From the NCBI GenBank assembly GCA_036320915.1, contig JAXBDG010000028.1, positions 47,742 to 111,741 of the forward strand: DNA of 64,000 bases. Reading direction: 5' to 3'. A program made the translations under genes and the position numbers. Below the pieces are notes generated by a model. That model searched no databases. It saw nothing but the letters and a program-made list of their open reading frames with translations, and was not told the origin of the DNA. The DNA is from Linnemannia elongata (Eukaryota > Mortierellomycota > Mortierellomycetes > Mortierellales > Mortierellaceae). The first letter of the stretch is position 1, and each line of letters begins with the position of its first letter. Shown piece by piece: positions 1 through 11,210 of the stretch.

Positions 1-1653
1 TTGAACAAACTTTTTCGACAGCCTTCCTGTCAGCCTCCAGGACCTCGAATTTCGTTTTGAGACTTTTTATCATACCCCTTTGGCTCGTGAGTTCCGGGAC
101 ACCAGCAGATTTCAGAACAACACCACTCCCTTGTCTCAAACGACTCTGCTTGCCAGGAAAGCGCCAGAGAGTGACCTCGCACTGAGACCAGACAGCTGAG
201 CATCCACCCCGCAATTGGCGTGCTTTCCATGAGGACCATTTCAAGAGCAGTTATGTGGTCCCCCTACTTCGAAGGATGCCACGTCTCCGGGAATTCGTCT
301 TGAGGAAGTTTCACGGAAGAGGGAAGGAAGTGATGCAAGCCTTGGTGGACTTCTGTCCGGACCTAGAAATCATCGACCTTTATATAAATGAGAGTCAGGA
401 TAGCGAAGGCGGCGGGGTTACCACTGGGCCATTGAGAGGGTCATTTGCCCAACTGAGTGAGTTCCGGATGCAGGGATCCTGGCCTGAGGTGACTCAGTTA
501 GATATCTCGTTGTTGGTCGCTCGGTCAAGAGACACATTAGAGGTTGTTTGGCTTCACGGCTATGATTACAGCGATTGGATACTGTCCGCTAATCCTTTTC
601 ATATCGGGACTAAGGCCGGTTGGACCCAATGCACACGACTCAAGGAACTTGTGCTCCATACGTGGGGTCGCAGTGGATCGCCGATGACGGATTACTGCTG
701 GAATCTTCCAGGCATTTCGTCATCTTCCGCTGGTATCGTTGGAGAGGACGACTCGATGGTGTTTCCTCAGTTGGAGAAATTGCGTCTGACAGTCAAGGAA
801 CCATTATGGGGAGAATGCCCTGACAGGTTTTGCGGTCGCGTCCTTTGGGAGGTCGAAGGATACTTTGATGCCGATGGTCCAGAGCACTACCCCTTCAATG
901 ACGACTGGACGGCCCCAGCAGTTGCTCTCAGGACAAAGGAGGACGATATCTGGGACCGCGAGTTGGCAGCCGACGTGTTCGAGCAGAAGCGGGTGCATCA
1001 GATGGCGTTTATTATCCATGTTCGAGAGGTATATGGCCGTATCAAGACTCTCAAACAGTTGCAGAATCTGGAGATTGAGTAGAGGGGCTGCCGGGCCGTT
1101 AGAGAAATGACGTTGGAACTAGCAGAGGAACTTTTCTACAGGACTGAGTACGATGACGTCGGCGACGATAATGTCCAGTGGCGGAAGGAGTATCCCAGAA
1201 CAGCCAAGGGCTGGTGGGGGGAAATGACAAGGCCAGATCTCATCTGGCTCGGGACTGCGGAGACCCAGTTTATCGGAAGAGCGGAAACAAGCACTTATCC
1301 GAGACCGGAATCAGTTCGATTGGGCCTGGTTTTCGGATGCGCCGTACCAACGCCTTGAAAGATACGCCACAATCCTGGATCCACTCAACCAGAGGGTCGG
1401 CCGCAGCTGGGAGGACTGGATATACCTTGTGGGGCCCTGCCGTAACCACTGGAGTGTTCACCAGTGCAGGATCATTGGAGCTTCCGGGAACCATTATGGT
1501 TGTAAAGGAAAGGACAACGTCTTGAATTATGATTGTGATGGATATGACTTTCTGGATCAGGACCATATTGTGTTCAGTCAGCAGTTTGAGCATCTGAGCC
1601 TGGGGATGACAGTAGACAAGGATGGACGTTGGAACAGCAGGAAGGCAAATTGA
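1..1653 (+). pseudogene. F-box/LRR-type protein, 3' part (left copy)
   Basis: This is the C-terminal two thirds of the F-box/leucine-rich gene seen more fully at 47478-49673, entering from outside the window. The readable parts contain leucine-spaced segments such as LREFVLRKF and LKELVLHTW, typical of the irregular LRRs that follow fungal F-boxes (SCF ubiquitin-ligase substrate receptors). Two in-frame nonsense codons are shared with the other copy: a TGA near 184 and a TAG at 1080-1082. This copy also has two extra Gs, in GGG runs near 105 and 1251, that shift the frame; the right copy has GG at both places. I read the shared stops as real decay and the G insertions as likely base-calling errors. 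Confidence 0.7.
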
Positions 1654-2715
1654 GGTGCCGGCACCTCACGACGACTTCGAACAAGGAGAAGAAAATAAAA
1701 TGATTGATAATTAATGTCGTATTTTGAGAAAAGGCGGAGTGTGCAAGAAAGGGTAAGAAGGGTCAAATGTCAGGTAGGTAAATATGTTGTTGCAATACCA
1801 GTATTGCTTTGATATGTTGAATGGCAAACCAAAATGGCAACAAGCAAATGGTAAAACTAACGGCGGATAATAGGGGGAAAAAAAGTAGCAGAGGACCATT
1901 CTATTACAATGTAAGCATGTGGCCGGGGAAATAGAAAGTAAGTAACATACATCTCTGATTCAAGCCATAGATATGTGTTACGTGATGATCTACGTGGAGG
2001 TCTTGGGGGGGGGGGGTTTGACATAGGTTGAACAAGCCGTTGGCGTCAGTACCAGGCGTGGGAGGGCTACCAGTCGAGGAAGAGGGAAAAGGGAAATATG
2101 AGATCCCTCCTGTAACTCTGTATTCAAGAGTGCGCCATCCGGCTCGACGTCCATAGCTCGGGTAGCGGCAGACAAGGAAATGGATGTATAAACGTGTGGG
2201 TGTGGTGTGTATGTGTGTGTGATGTGTGTATGTCTCTCCTCTCTCAATATCACGAATAAAAACGATTATTCTCACGACCTTCTCGGTTATAAAGAAATAA
2301 ATGAGCTCTTTATGCTAAGAACTACACTATGTCAAACGATCTCACCAGTACTGCTAAGGAAAAGAACAGCACTGTGCATACCTGCTCGGTTATCAAGAAA
2401 GAAAGGTGATGTTCCTTCTGATATCGAGCAGGCTTCTTCTGTACTACTTGACTTAAAGGGGGTTCAAAGCCGCCAACACTTCCTCTCGCTCCAGCGCACC
2501 ACATAGATCAAGGCCTATGGAACTTATATTTCGCGAAACATCCCCGGATGTAGGAACATCTACACAATACATTGTCTACGCAAGAAACTGATTGCAATGG
2601 TCAAGATCCGCAAGGGCACTTGCTAGTAAAGCCCAGAGAAGACGACAAAAATTAATCACGAAATTTTAGGGTACTGGTATGCACATGTAAGTTAAAATAC
2701 CGCCCAACAACTTAC
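1654..2715. other. Intergenic, simple repeats only
   Basis: I see no supported gene. The stretch holds a run of 12 G at 2005-2016 and a GT-rich microsatellite at 2194-2232. Short ORFs here cross these repeats and have no recognisable content. It may contain the 3' exons of the minus-strand gene fragment at 2716-3138, but I could not place a convincing acceptor. Confidence 0.6.
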
Positions 2716-3138
2716 CAGTTCAAGAGACACTCGTGTACTAGTTGAAACTCGGTGCGCCATGGACGCGTGTTCAGCAGATCCTGGAGGTCTTTCAGAGTTT
2801 CCACGCGTTCAAACTCATCTAGATAATCCGCCGTCTCCTTGGAGTAGGGTGAGCCATCTGGAAGATTGCTACAGATTTCAACCCAATCTTCTTCTGTAAA
2901 CAGTTGCCGGGTAATTTTGTCACTCAAATCAAGCATAAACGAATGTATTGGGCTTTGTAGAGAAAATTTAGAAAGCTGCGCCCATATTTAATAAGAAAAA
3001 AGATAACGAGAAAAGGAAACAAACTTACTGAAAATCCTTCATCCGCTTTCCCGCCTCGAACAGAATGTCTTCGACTACTGTTCCAGATTTCAGTGTCCAC
3101 CTCTCCCCTAGGCTAGAGTAACGCCTCTGAAGAGACAT
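2716..3138 (-). pseudogene. Fragment of a fungal hypothetical gene, cut by a CRN unit
   Basis: Two exons can be joined: 3138-3029 (ATG start, donor GTAAGT) and 2952-2716 (acceptor after CTACAAAG, donor GTAAGT). The frame stays open and gives about 115 residues, running from SGTVVEDILFEAGKR through PIHSFMLDL and FTEEDW to TLKDLQDLLN. I associate this pattern with an expanded family of uncharacterised fungal proteins, from memory and without a search. An acidic stretch ending in PTKKRKGSKQ (3215-3375), with a possible nuclear localisation signal, lies just upstream and may be an earlier exon, though it ends in a stop. Homology to CRN units begins at 3375-3381, so the 5' end of this gene appears to have been replaced by the CRN unit. 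Confidence 0.45.
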
Positions 3139-3380
3139 CCTCCTATCGCCAGTAAACTGTTTACCAGTAGTCAATTAATAAGTCGGCACAGTTGAGCAAG
3201 ATTACAACGTGTTTTCATCTTAATTGTTTGGAGCCCTTGCGTTTCTTTGTGGGAGATGAAGGTTCTGCGTTTGCATCGCCTTCATTGTCACGACCAATGT
3301 CATCTTCGTATGTATCGTTGGCGTTGCTGCCATGGTCGGGGCCGTCCTCATCTAGCAGTCCATAGTAGAATATAGACCTA

Positions 3381-6300
3381 CATATTCGGGTGATATGTTG
3401 TTTTGAAGAAGGGGGAAGGGGATACAAAGGCAGATATAAAAGAAGGAACGGCCGCACAATGGACGAGAACAACTACAAGTAGGAGAGATGGCCTTTTTTA
3501 TGTATCAATAGGTGGGGGATGAACTTATAAAGGAGACTTGAAAGGAAGAAGATTTGAGATACTTTGATACTTCTTCCTCCCTTCAATCCTTTTTTTGTTT
3601 TTGCTTTTTTTTCTTCTTCTTTTCCTGCTGATAGCCAGCTTGATACCTTGCTGTCATAAAGTGTAGTAATTCGACATGTATGCCACCGTAATGAGAAATG
3701 TTTGTTATTTTTGTGTTTTACTTTGACACCACGTCCAATGCAGTACAACTATAGTACAATTCAGTGGTAGAGAACAAAATTCAGTTGACCAAAGAAAAGC
3801 AAACGAATGTTCTTGAAGCACAAAGACGGAGAATACACTCGAGTCAACCAACGGCTGACTAATTGTTCAGTGATTGTTGATAGCGCTGTCGATTTCCTTC
3901 ACAGTAGCAACGGAGGTGACTTTTTGGTCATCGGCAATTGTTTCCCAGACACCTGGAGCACTTGGAATGGGAAGGAGAAAAGGTACTATTCTAGGTCAAT
4001 AGAGTAGAGATGCCAGAGCTGTAAGCTCGTCTTTTGTCGCTGTAAGAGATTCGAAATTGCCACGTTAAGCACAACTCTCAAGTGGTCGAAGTCAGGTATG
4101 GTCCAGTAAAATTTTATTTTCACGTCCTCTGTAAGAATTCAAGAGTCGATCACTTCGTGCCAGCATTTTGTTGCACTGGGATCTGCAATCCAGGTGATTT
4201 GCCACCAGCTGCTGACTCCAGATCGATCTTCAGCACATACTGCCTCACACGTTGTATATCAGCAGGGACGGTACGGTAAACCTTCCCCTCAGAGGTCAAG
4301 TAGTCCTGCTTCTCGAAATCGGCATACACATGACCTGGGACGACAAAAATAAGCCGAGGCTCGTCATGAGGAAGAATCCAGCGAGCTTGAATGAGGTTGT
4401 CGATAAGCTTTGAGAGCGGCAGTCCTTTGATGGGGTGGTTCTTGGATACCGTGATTTGGAATAGGTCTCTGGGGGCGAGCAGCAGATCGACACAGGCATA
4501 GTTGCAAATCTTTGGTATGCATAGTGTGCCTGCCGTGACCGGGGTAATCGTGTTGAAATGCGTTACCTCTGGATTCCGCGGGATTTCCAAACGAGCAGAC
4601 TGCCCAGTCTCGAGATCCTTGAGCTCAAAGATGTGGCCGCCCTCTCGGAAGGTACGGAGGACATATGCTTCGAACATAATACCACTAGCGCTTCCGTTGG
4701 GATCCATGACGAGCTTCTTCAACATTTGGGTGCAAGTGTCCTGACTCAGTAAAGCGGCAACCTTCTCAGCGACGTATGTTGAAGCCCATTCCAATCGAAA
4801 GGTTTCATGATCATCCATGGGCCAACGGTGAATCAGACGGCTGCTGAAGTCTAGCGTGTCTCTTCCTTGCGAGAAGTATTGCATCAACATCACCGGGTCT
4901 TTGACTCTGTCGAGGGCTTGTTCTAGACGCTCACATGCCATGACCTTGGCACGCTCAAGGTCATTAGGACGTAGGCTTAAGTTCTAGCGATGAATTAGAT
5001 CAAGGCGTAATAGAGCTGTGATTAAAATAGAAAACAGGCTGTCTGCGCATTGAATATCTCCAAAAGTAAAAGCTATTCTCAAAGAAAAGCGTTGTGGTTT
5101 GGGCCTATAAGATACCTGCATCGGCCTTTCTAGGACATATCTCGGCACGCCGCCTATCTTTGAGTAGAGTTCTTCTACCGCTTCCAAAGGAACCACCTCG
5201 AAGCCGACGACACTGATCCTGCACTTCTTCAACTCTTCCAGACTCCATGGGGCCATATAGTAACGCCATGCTACCCTTTTGTCGACGTCCTGATATTGGT
5301 GGGCTTCGGAAAATAGGGTCTTTGGCGAAGCTGAAATGACGGTCTTGGCTCGACCGAGTACTGGATCAGGAGAGCTGTCGACAAAATACCATGTGTCGGG
5401 TAGACTGAGAAAGGGTTTAAAAGCCTCGATATTGCCGGATCGAACAGTAGAGCGCCCTCCAAAGACGTAGCATTTCGCGCTCCGTTTGGTGTGGAAAACG
5501 ATTATCGGAGGGTTGTCGTCGTCGCTCTCGGCAAGAAGTCGGATGGCGAAGTACACTAGGAAGGCCGATTTGCCGATCCCAGATGTACCTGTAACAATGA
5601 TATGCTTTTTCAACTTGTTCCCGGTATACGGTGTATTGTTCTCAAACGTCCCGAGGATTGTGTCGTAAAGATCTTTGTACGCCTCTCTGACATAGATATC
5701 GTTTGTATCGACGACTGGAAGTAAGATGCCGCGAGGAGCCGATAACTTGTCCATGTTTTTCATGTTGGTGTCTTGTAATGCGAGGGCAGTGCTAGACATG
5801 GAGTAGAAAGTGTCCGTCCTGTCAATCGCCTGACCAATAAAATCAAGTAGCGAGACCCTTTCTTTGTTGTCTAGACGAGAGAGGTAAACTTGGTCATCCG
5901 CCACAGCCTTCTCCGTGAGACCAGCCTCCTCAATCGCATCCATCAGCGTGTGCGGCCGATGACGTTTTCTTGTAAAAGAGAGCCCTAGTAAGAGAAGCGA
6001 CGTGCAAGAGAAGAAGAGAAGGGAGCACCCAAAAATATTAGCAACTTGTACAATGTCCATGAATAATTGAATGAAAGCAAAGGGCTCCTTTAGACACAGC
6101 TGAAGACAAATATTCACCTGCATCTTCCTCACGGTCTCTTTTCGCAGCTATAGGAAAAAAAACATAGGTAAATAACGCAAATGGAGATCACAATAGCGTT
6201 ATGCTGAGAAGTTCATGCGCAATGCGCAATTGAAAGCAAAGCGCGTTTGCATTACCTGGCAAGGGTCGCTGGACAATGACGTGAATCGTGTCCTCTGGCA

Positions 6301-6922
6301 AATCAGCGTCAAAGACCATGAAGAGCTTGTTGGTCGCCCTCAGTTTTTTTTTCACAGGCACAGAGTCGAGCAGAACAGGAAGGTCGTTGTCGTCGTCGTC
6401 ATGAATTGAGACGCGCCATAGAGTGAGCTTGTCAGCATCAACATCCTGAAAGTCGTTGGTCTTCTTGGACTTGATGAACTCCTTGAGGTCGCCAATTGTC
6501 TTGGAGGACTCGATCTTGACAGGGAACGCGTTGGAGGTAGCTTCTCCATCAACGAGACAGAACAGAGTGAGGTGGTTGTCGTTCATGGGGTTGAATAAAC
6601 TGAAAAATGAAAGAGAGAGATGGCAAGGGCGGGCAGAATGAAAAGAAAACAAGAGAAAAGAAAGACGTGGAAAGAAAGAAAAAAGAATGCGAGGGATAAA
6701 ACAAAGGAAGTGGTGACGAAGGCGATGAAGGCGTAAGAATGGTGGCAAAGGAAAAGAACGGGAGGTGTGAGAATGGTGGCAAAGGCGCTGAAGAAAAGGT
6801 GGGAGCGTAGTGAAGAAAGGAATAGTAAAAGTATAAAGTCAAAAAAATGGGGGTATGGGGGAGACTATGCATCATGAAATATAACGGTGACATCATTATT
6901 AAGTGTCACATGACGTTAGAAA
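3381..6922 (-). repeat. CRN duplication unit, reference copy with both boundaries
   Basis: Comparison with the other copies defines the unit. Downstream of the gene, homology stops at the motif CATATTCGGG: here (3381), in copy 2 (13488), copy 3 (17338) and copy 5 (30804 on the other strand) the flanks beyond are unrelated, except that this copy and copy 5 share about six more bases. Upstream, this copy and copy 6 share sequence up to TGACGTTAGAAA (6922 and 45902) and then diverge. The unit is therefore about 3.5 kb, holding promoter, gene and 3' region. I see no terminal inverted repeats. Confidence 0.7.
4150..6586 (-). CDS. Crinkler (CRN) effector, Ubl-NTPase-REase, intact copy
   Basis: Four exons join cleanly: 6586-6256, 6147-6118 (30 nt), 5984-5116 and 4983-4150, giving 687 residues. 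Residues 1-110 are the CRN ubiquitin-like header (opens MNDNHLTLFCLVDGE, contains LTLWRVSI). Exon 2 supplies the AKRxREEDAG linker. Exon 3 holds a P-loop NTPase with Walker A GTSGIGKS at 253-260, Walker B-like WYFVD ending at D323 and a SASPK sensor-like motif. Exon 4 carries a restriction-endonuclease-like fold with candidate E515, D576 and Q586 (in FQITVSKNHP). There is no signal peptide. In this effector class the header is thought to aid delivery and the nuclease to act on host-cell DNA; target and secretion here are inference. It is the only fully open CRN in the window. Confidence 0.85.
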
Positions 6923-8135
6923 GGAGATATTTTGGGGGGGGCCTTTCCGTGCTTTCTTTCCATCATAGAGCGGTAAGACTGCGGGAATCCCCACTTTCCA
7001 ATCCGGCCATCGCCAGCACGTACACCTGTCAGAGTATCCACTCTGATAGTCACATGACACGACATAGGAACGCCACCAACATTTTAGATCTTCTCTGCTG
7101 ACAAATCAAGAGGTCTTCTCCTAAGAAACCTCTAGAAACCGCCACGGTTACTAGCTAGGCTCCTTACACATAAACAACCACAGTCTGTGCCTAGTGTAGC
7201 CCTCAGTTCATAACTCGCTCTTTTTATTAAACAAGTACCTTCATACAACCAGATCATATCTAGTCGCCTGAAGCCACCTTGTTGCAAACATAACCTAGGA
7301 CTCCTAATCGAATCGAATATTTCGAGTTCGATTCAATTCGAATGAAGTTGAAATATGGTGGATTCGATTCGATTTTAACACTCCCCTACTCGATTCCATC
7401 CAAATGGTCCGAATGCTTCGAGAGATGCCCTTAATTTCTGGTCAATCGAATTGTATTCAAACCATTTGATCAATTGATTCGAATGATTCGATTCGATACG
7501 GTTCGAATGGTTCGAGTGATTCGATTCGAATACGGGTCGAATGATTCGTATCGGACATGGTTACACAAAGAGTAATTTAGCTTCCCTCTTTACTTGTCCT
7601 TTGCATCCCTCCTTCGTTCTTTCCCTCATGCCCTCTACATAAACACAAGGTTTTGATGTATGAGCGACAAACAAACAAAAGACAAATAGAATGAAAGTTG
7701 GGAATTTGGCGTTGAGAACCTCAACAAACAGATTTTTCACGTCATGGTAAAAAAGGTCACCTCGTCCTTCTTATTTCCTTGATCTCTCACTCACTTTTCT
7801 TTGCTCGTCTGATTCAATGTCCTTCTTTCGCCTATTCCTTACCCCGCCCTCAGACATATATCATTTCTTCGCCCCACCTCGCTCTCATTAGCATCGCAAT
7901 AGTTGCAGTTCCGCGTCCTCACGTCCTCATTTTAGGTGGCACGCGTAGTGGTCTCCTGAGTGGCTTACTAAATTTGCAACATAATTTACCCCATCCTTGA
8001 CTTTGCAGTCACTGTCAAGCCCCTCGATACAAGAAGTAGGCCTCTAAAGCTCTCCAGCCTTCTCCGCTCATACAGTTTATTCAACTACTTCAACAAACCC
8101 TCCCCCTAATCCAGACGAGTGGACCGACTACAATT
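6923..8135. other. Intergenic between CRN and Harbinger-like gene
   Basis: I see no supported gene. The first part is the upstream flank of the CRN gene. The middle is a TTCGAAT-rich tract (listed separately). The part after 7560 is pyrimidine-rich and may hold the promoter and 5' leader of the gene starting at 8136. Confidence 0.6.
7300..7555. repeat. Degenerate TTCGAAT/GATTCGATTCG repeat tract
   Basis: About 250 bp is built from irregular repeats of the self-complementary core TTCGAA and of GATTCGAT, with many overlapping short palindromes. No period is exact. The right-hand duplicate is at 55285-55540. Similar but shorter TTCGAAT motifs occur near 12835-12905 and as two GAATATTCGA sites near 21400 and 21485. 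This may be a decayed AT-rich minisatellite or a protein-binding array; the sequence alone does not decide. Confidence 0.7.
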
Positions 8136-9066
8136 ATGGTGGAGTCACCTGTAACCCCATTATTGAGTGCCACATCACTGAAGCAACAGAAGCTCTTTGC
8201 GCAGCTGATGGTCGCAGGTAAGCATATTATTCACCCGACGTTGATAATCAATGAAAAGAAAGGGACAATGCATTTCGTTCATCTTCTGTCACACTCTTCA
8301 AATCCTCCATAGACACACAACTGTCCTGAGGGTAACTAAACAACAGCAGCTACACCCATGCGCTTGTGTGATTATCAACTCTTCAGGCAAAGAGAGAGTT
8401 TCTCGGTTTGTAAGTCTTGGTGTTGTTCTACACCTTCTGGACTGGCCGAACCTTCTTAAGGAATCGAATATCCTATTTGATATACCTCTATCGTCCCCCT
8501 CTACCCTCTTCAATCACATACTTGTCGACATCCACCGGCGCTGGAAGCATCTGCTTCTCTGGGACCATGTCCGTCTGACCCTGGAGTTGTTGGTCGGGCG
8601 CATGGATAACGTGCTACTGAAAGGCGGGTTCCTACAAGCGACCTTTGCCTTCATCGATGGGACCTGCTTGAGAATATTCCACCCGGAGTGAATCAGCGGG
8701 ATTTTTACAGCGATCACAAGCGGATGCATTGCTTGAAGTATCAAACAATCTCGGCACCCGTTGACATCATAGTTCATCTAGGCGATCCTTTCGCTGGTCG
8801 GGCACAACGACGCTGTTATACTCATCAGGTCAAACATTCGCTAACTCTCTAAGCATGCCCGCTGTCCTGCTGGCAGACAGTTGGTCGTGTATGGCGACGA
8901 GGGCTACGGTCAGTCGCCCGAGTTTCAAGCACCTTTCAGAGGCTATATCCTATCCCCTGAACAAGAAACTCGGTATGTGACCATGCGCCGTCACCATCTC
9001 TCGGCCGAATTGGCATTTGGCTTTGTCTCAATAACTTTAGCCTACCTAACTATTACCAAATGTTGA
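8136..9066 (+). pseudogene. PIF/Harbinger-type (DDE_4) transposase-derived gene, broken (left copy)
   Basis: Three blocks in different frames match the order of HARBI1/DDE_4 nucleases: FIDGT (first acidic residue, near 8650), NQRDFYSDHKRMHCLKYQ followed by GDPFAGR (8692-8800), and YGDEGYG with PFRG and a later AELAFGF (8884-9030). A one-base overlap frameshift separates the first two blocks at 8688-8692. In the second block an extra G before GCACAACGAC shifts the frame away from HNDAVIL, which would supply the second catalytic Asp. An ATG exon at 8136 ends at a GTAAG donor near 8218. Both copies share these breaks, so they predate the duplication or reflect a systematic error. Harbinger elements also need a Myb-like partner protein; I see none here. 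Confidence 0.6.
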
Positions 9067-9322
9067 GACTTCGTCTCTTCCCTGTTGATCACTACTACCC
9101 CGGTCGCTGTCCTTTCTGCAACCTTTTGCGATACTTTAGTATGGATAGCATCACGCAGAGTTACTCTGGAAAAGTGCTACCAGGGCCCGAGGCTTACTTC
9201 ACCCCAAGAGCTTTATAAAGTGCGACTCGAGTTGTCTATAATGAGCCTGCCTATTTTGATCATATATAAAACACATGTGGCAACCATCCCTCGATCTGAC
9301 TTCAGAATTTGAAACTCGGACG

Positions 9323-9361
<39 letters not shown>
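9323..9361 (+). repeat. Poly-A tract, 39 A
   Basis: A pure run of A lies about 250 bp downstream of the Harbinger-like gene, between it and the convergent coiled-coil gene. The right-hand duplicate (57307-57344) has 38. The length and position would fit the poly-A end of a retroposed transcript, but I found no target-site duplication, so a simple homopolymer is equally possible. Confidence 0.9.
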
Positions 9362-9363
<2 letters not shown>

Positions 9364-9445
9364 TCGTGGCCAATGGAAAACCCTACTTTGTTACAGCTGC
9401 CAGTAGAAATGGGCTTGAGAATTAAGCAAGGACAGAGTGTGGCGA

Positions 9446-10754
9446 CTAGGTGAAAGGCATATTTAATCTATTGGTATTCTCCAGCGTCGTGATCCTGTTG
9501 TCAAGGTCGCGTGTCTTCTTTCTGGTGTCTAAGACGTCAAGGTCAATCTGATTAAACTGGCCTTGCACCAGCGTGACCCGAGTTTGCACCAGAGTTAGCT
9601 GTTCTTGTACAGATTGGCTAGACTGAACGTTACGCCTTTTGAACGTCCGGAGATCGTCGTCAATGTTGTTTACCGAGTTTTGGGTTGATTGCCTGACTTG
9701 AATCATGTCCATTCTGAGTTGCCGGTTCTGCTCCTCGAGCTTTTCTACACGAGCAAGTAATGCTGATATCCTGTCAGTCTCAGCTGCCGTTGCACGCCTC
9801 TTGAACCTTGGTGTCGGGCGCGCAAAGCCTGATGAACCTTGAGCTTGGACAGGTGACAGTGGATCCATATCCGTGGACTCACTCGCTGATGAGTGGTGTT
9901 TGTACTTGCATTGGTGGCCTCGATAGTGCTCTCAACTGAAAGGACTCTCTTTGACGAAGAATATCCGGCTGCATGATCGACGGTTCGCCAGTTCGCTGAC
10001 TAGGGCCGGGACGCGCGTCGGAGATCCGATGAATTGGTGTAGGAGTCGATTCTGAAGGAACGACAGGGGGCGGCCGTGAGTCGGAGCCATCGTCGGCGTC
10101 ATCGTCGGCATCTTCGTCGGTATCATTTGTGATCCTTACTCCAGGATCCTCGTCCGCCTCGTCTATTACTTGCGACGCTCGCTTCTTTCCGGTCAAGGTA
10201 CCAAGCATGGCGTCCATAACCTGTTGCTCGACAGCCTGGGCCTCCGATACCTGCTGCTTCTTCACCTCGCTCTTCGCCGCCTGCTGTCGATTCTCGCGAT
10301 CCCGTAACTCTCTGTCACTCTCGACCAGGCTCTGTGCCATATCCGACATCCGCGTATCTGTCCATGTGAATCCCGTCGCCATTACGAGAAAATCACTCAG
10401 TGCTTTTCGCTCTTTGATGATTCTCTCATAGAGCGATACCAGAGCTAGAGGCGTCACACCTCGTAGGGATGGCTCGATTGATCCAAGTTCTGCTGCCAAT
10501 TCTTTAAACGAAGCGCTGTCCTTCGTGAAGCCAAACTGATAGGCCTCATCTTGCAGGTGGGCCTTCTCTGGAATGCGATTATGAAGAAAAAGCACCGCCT
10601 TGAAGATGTTCTCACAGTTTGTGCAAGAGTTGTTCAACTGCAGGGAGCGAAACGGTCCGTTCGAGGAGACTTCTCGACTGGCGGCATTGTAGGTATCACT
10701 GGCAGCTATGAACACAGAGAAGAACGTGGCAAGAATAAATACGATGAAAGACAT
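9446..10754 (-). pseudogene. Hypothetical coiled-coil protein, frameshifted (left copy)
   Basis: This is the left duplicate of the 435-residue reading frame at 57429-58736. An extra T near 9900 (TTT instead of TT) splits it into an N-terminal frame (9879-10754) and a C-terminal frame (9446-9868). The rest is the same, so the break is probably a sequencing error. Domain description is given under the intact copy. Confidence 0.65.
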
Positions 10755-10770
10755 TTTGGTTCAAGGCAAA

Positions 10771-10971
10771 TCATAGACTTGGCAAGAAATACGAACATGG
10801 CGTAACAGTTCTTCGCATCAGTTCATCAGCATTCGGCGGGTCTTTGAAAACCTTGAGGTAGTGGTCGCGTTTTTGATACGCGGAGGCATTGGGCGAGAGC
10901 TCTAGCTTCCTCGATGGCTTAAAGTCCAGCACTCCACAGTACGTTGCATTACTCCGTGTTCTCGTGGTCAT
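10771..10971 (-). CDS. Candidate first exon of the coiled-coil gene
   Basis: An ATG at 10971 opens a 66-residue frame (MTTRTRSNATYC, later KVFKDPPNADELMRR) just upstream of and on the same strand as the coiled-coil frame. A good acceptor (TGTGTTCATAG) lies shortly inside the ATG of the longer frame. This suggests that the hydrophobic start MSFIVFILATFFSVF is translated intron and that the protein begins here. The only donor I can propose (GTTACG) is weak and the phases do not match cleanly, so the join is unproven. The same exon occurs at 58753-58953. Confidence 0.35.
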   Translation of the reverse strand: MTTRTRSNATYCGVLDFKPSRKLELSPNASAYQKRDHYLKVFKDPPNADELMRRTVTPCSYFLPSL

Positions 10972-11087
10972 GATGGAGAGGAATGGTATTGAAATGAGCA
11001 AACGTCAACTATGAATATGATCGTTTTTATCACGTGATTGCTACTCTCCTTCCATATTGAGGTGCATTATGCGCCCTTGTTGAGCGT

Positions 11088-11210
11088 GATGAAAGGAGGC
11101 CAACGAGAGGATAAAGAGGCGGCCTGTGCGAAAAATACGTCAAAACTCATGTATTTTTAGCATGCAAAACGAACCTATGAGGCCAAATTCGTTCGTTTGT
11201 AACCGTATAC
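11088..11210. repeat. Dispersed ~120-bp upstream repeat
   Basis: The sequence beginning GAAAGGAGGCCAACGAGAGG is repeated at 42550-42670 and, in the duplication, at 59073-59190. In each case it sits directly upstream of a minus-strand start codon (10971, 42550, 58953), so it may be a shared promoter rather than a transposon remnant. The 42.5-kb copy differs by several substitutions, so it is an older relative. Confidence 0.7.

Noticed and set aside
3807..4279. Plus-strand 65-66-residue frames repeated downstream of every CRN copy
   Set aside because: They are antisense to the CRN 3' end and tail, and are repeated only because the CRN unit is.
6549..6896. Long Phe/Ser/Pro-rich frames upstream of every CRN header exon
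   Set aside because: They are translations of the pyrimidine-rich leader. The header starts at the MNDN ATG in all copies.
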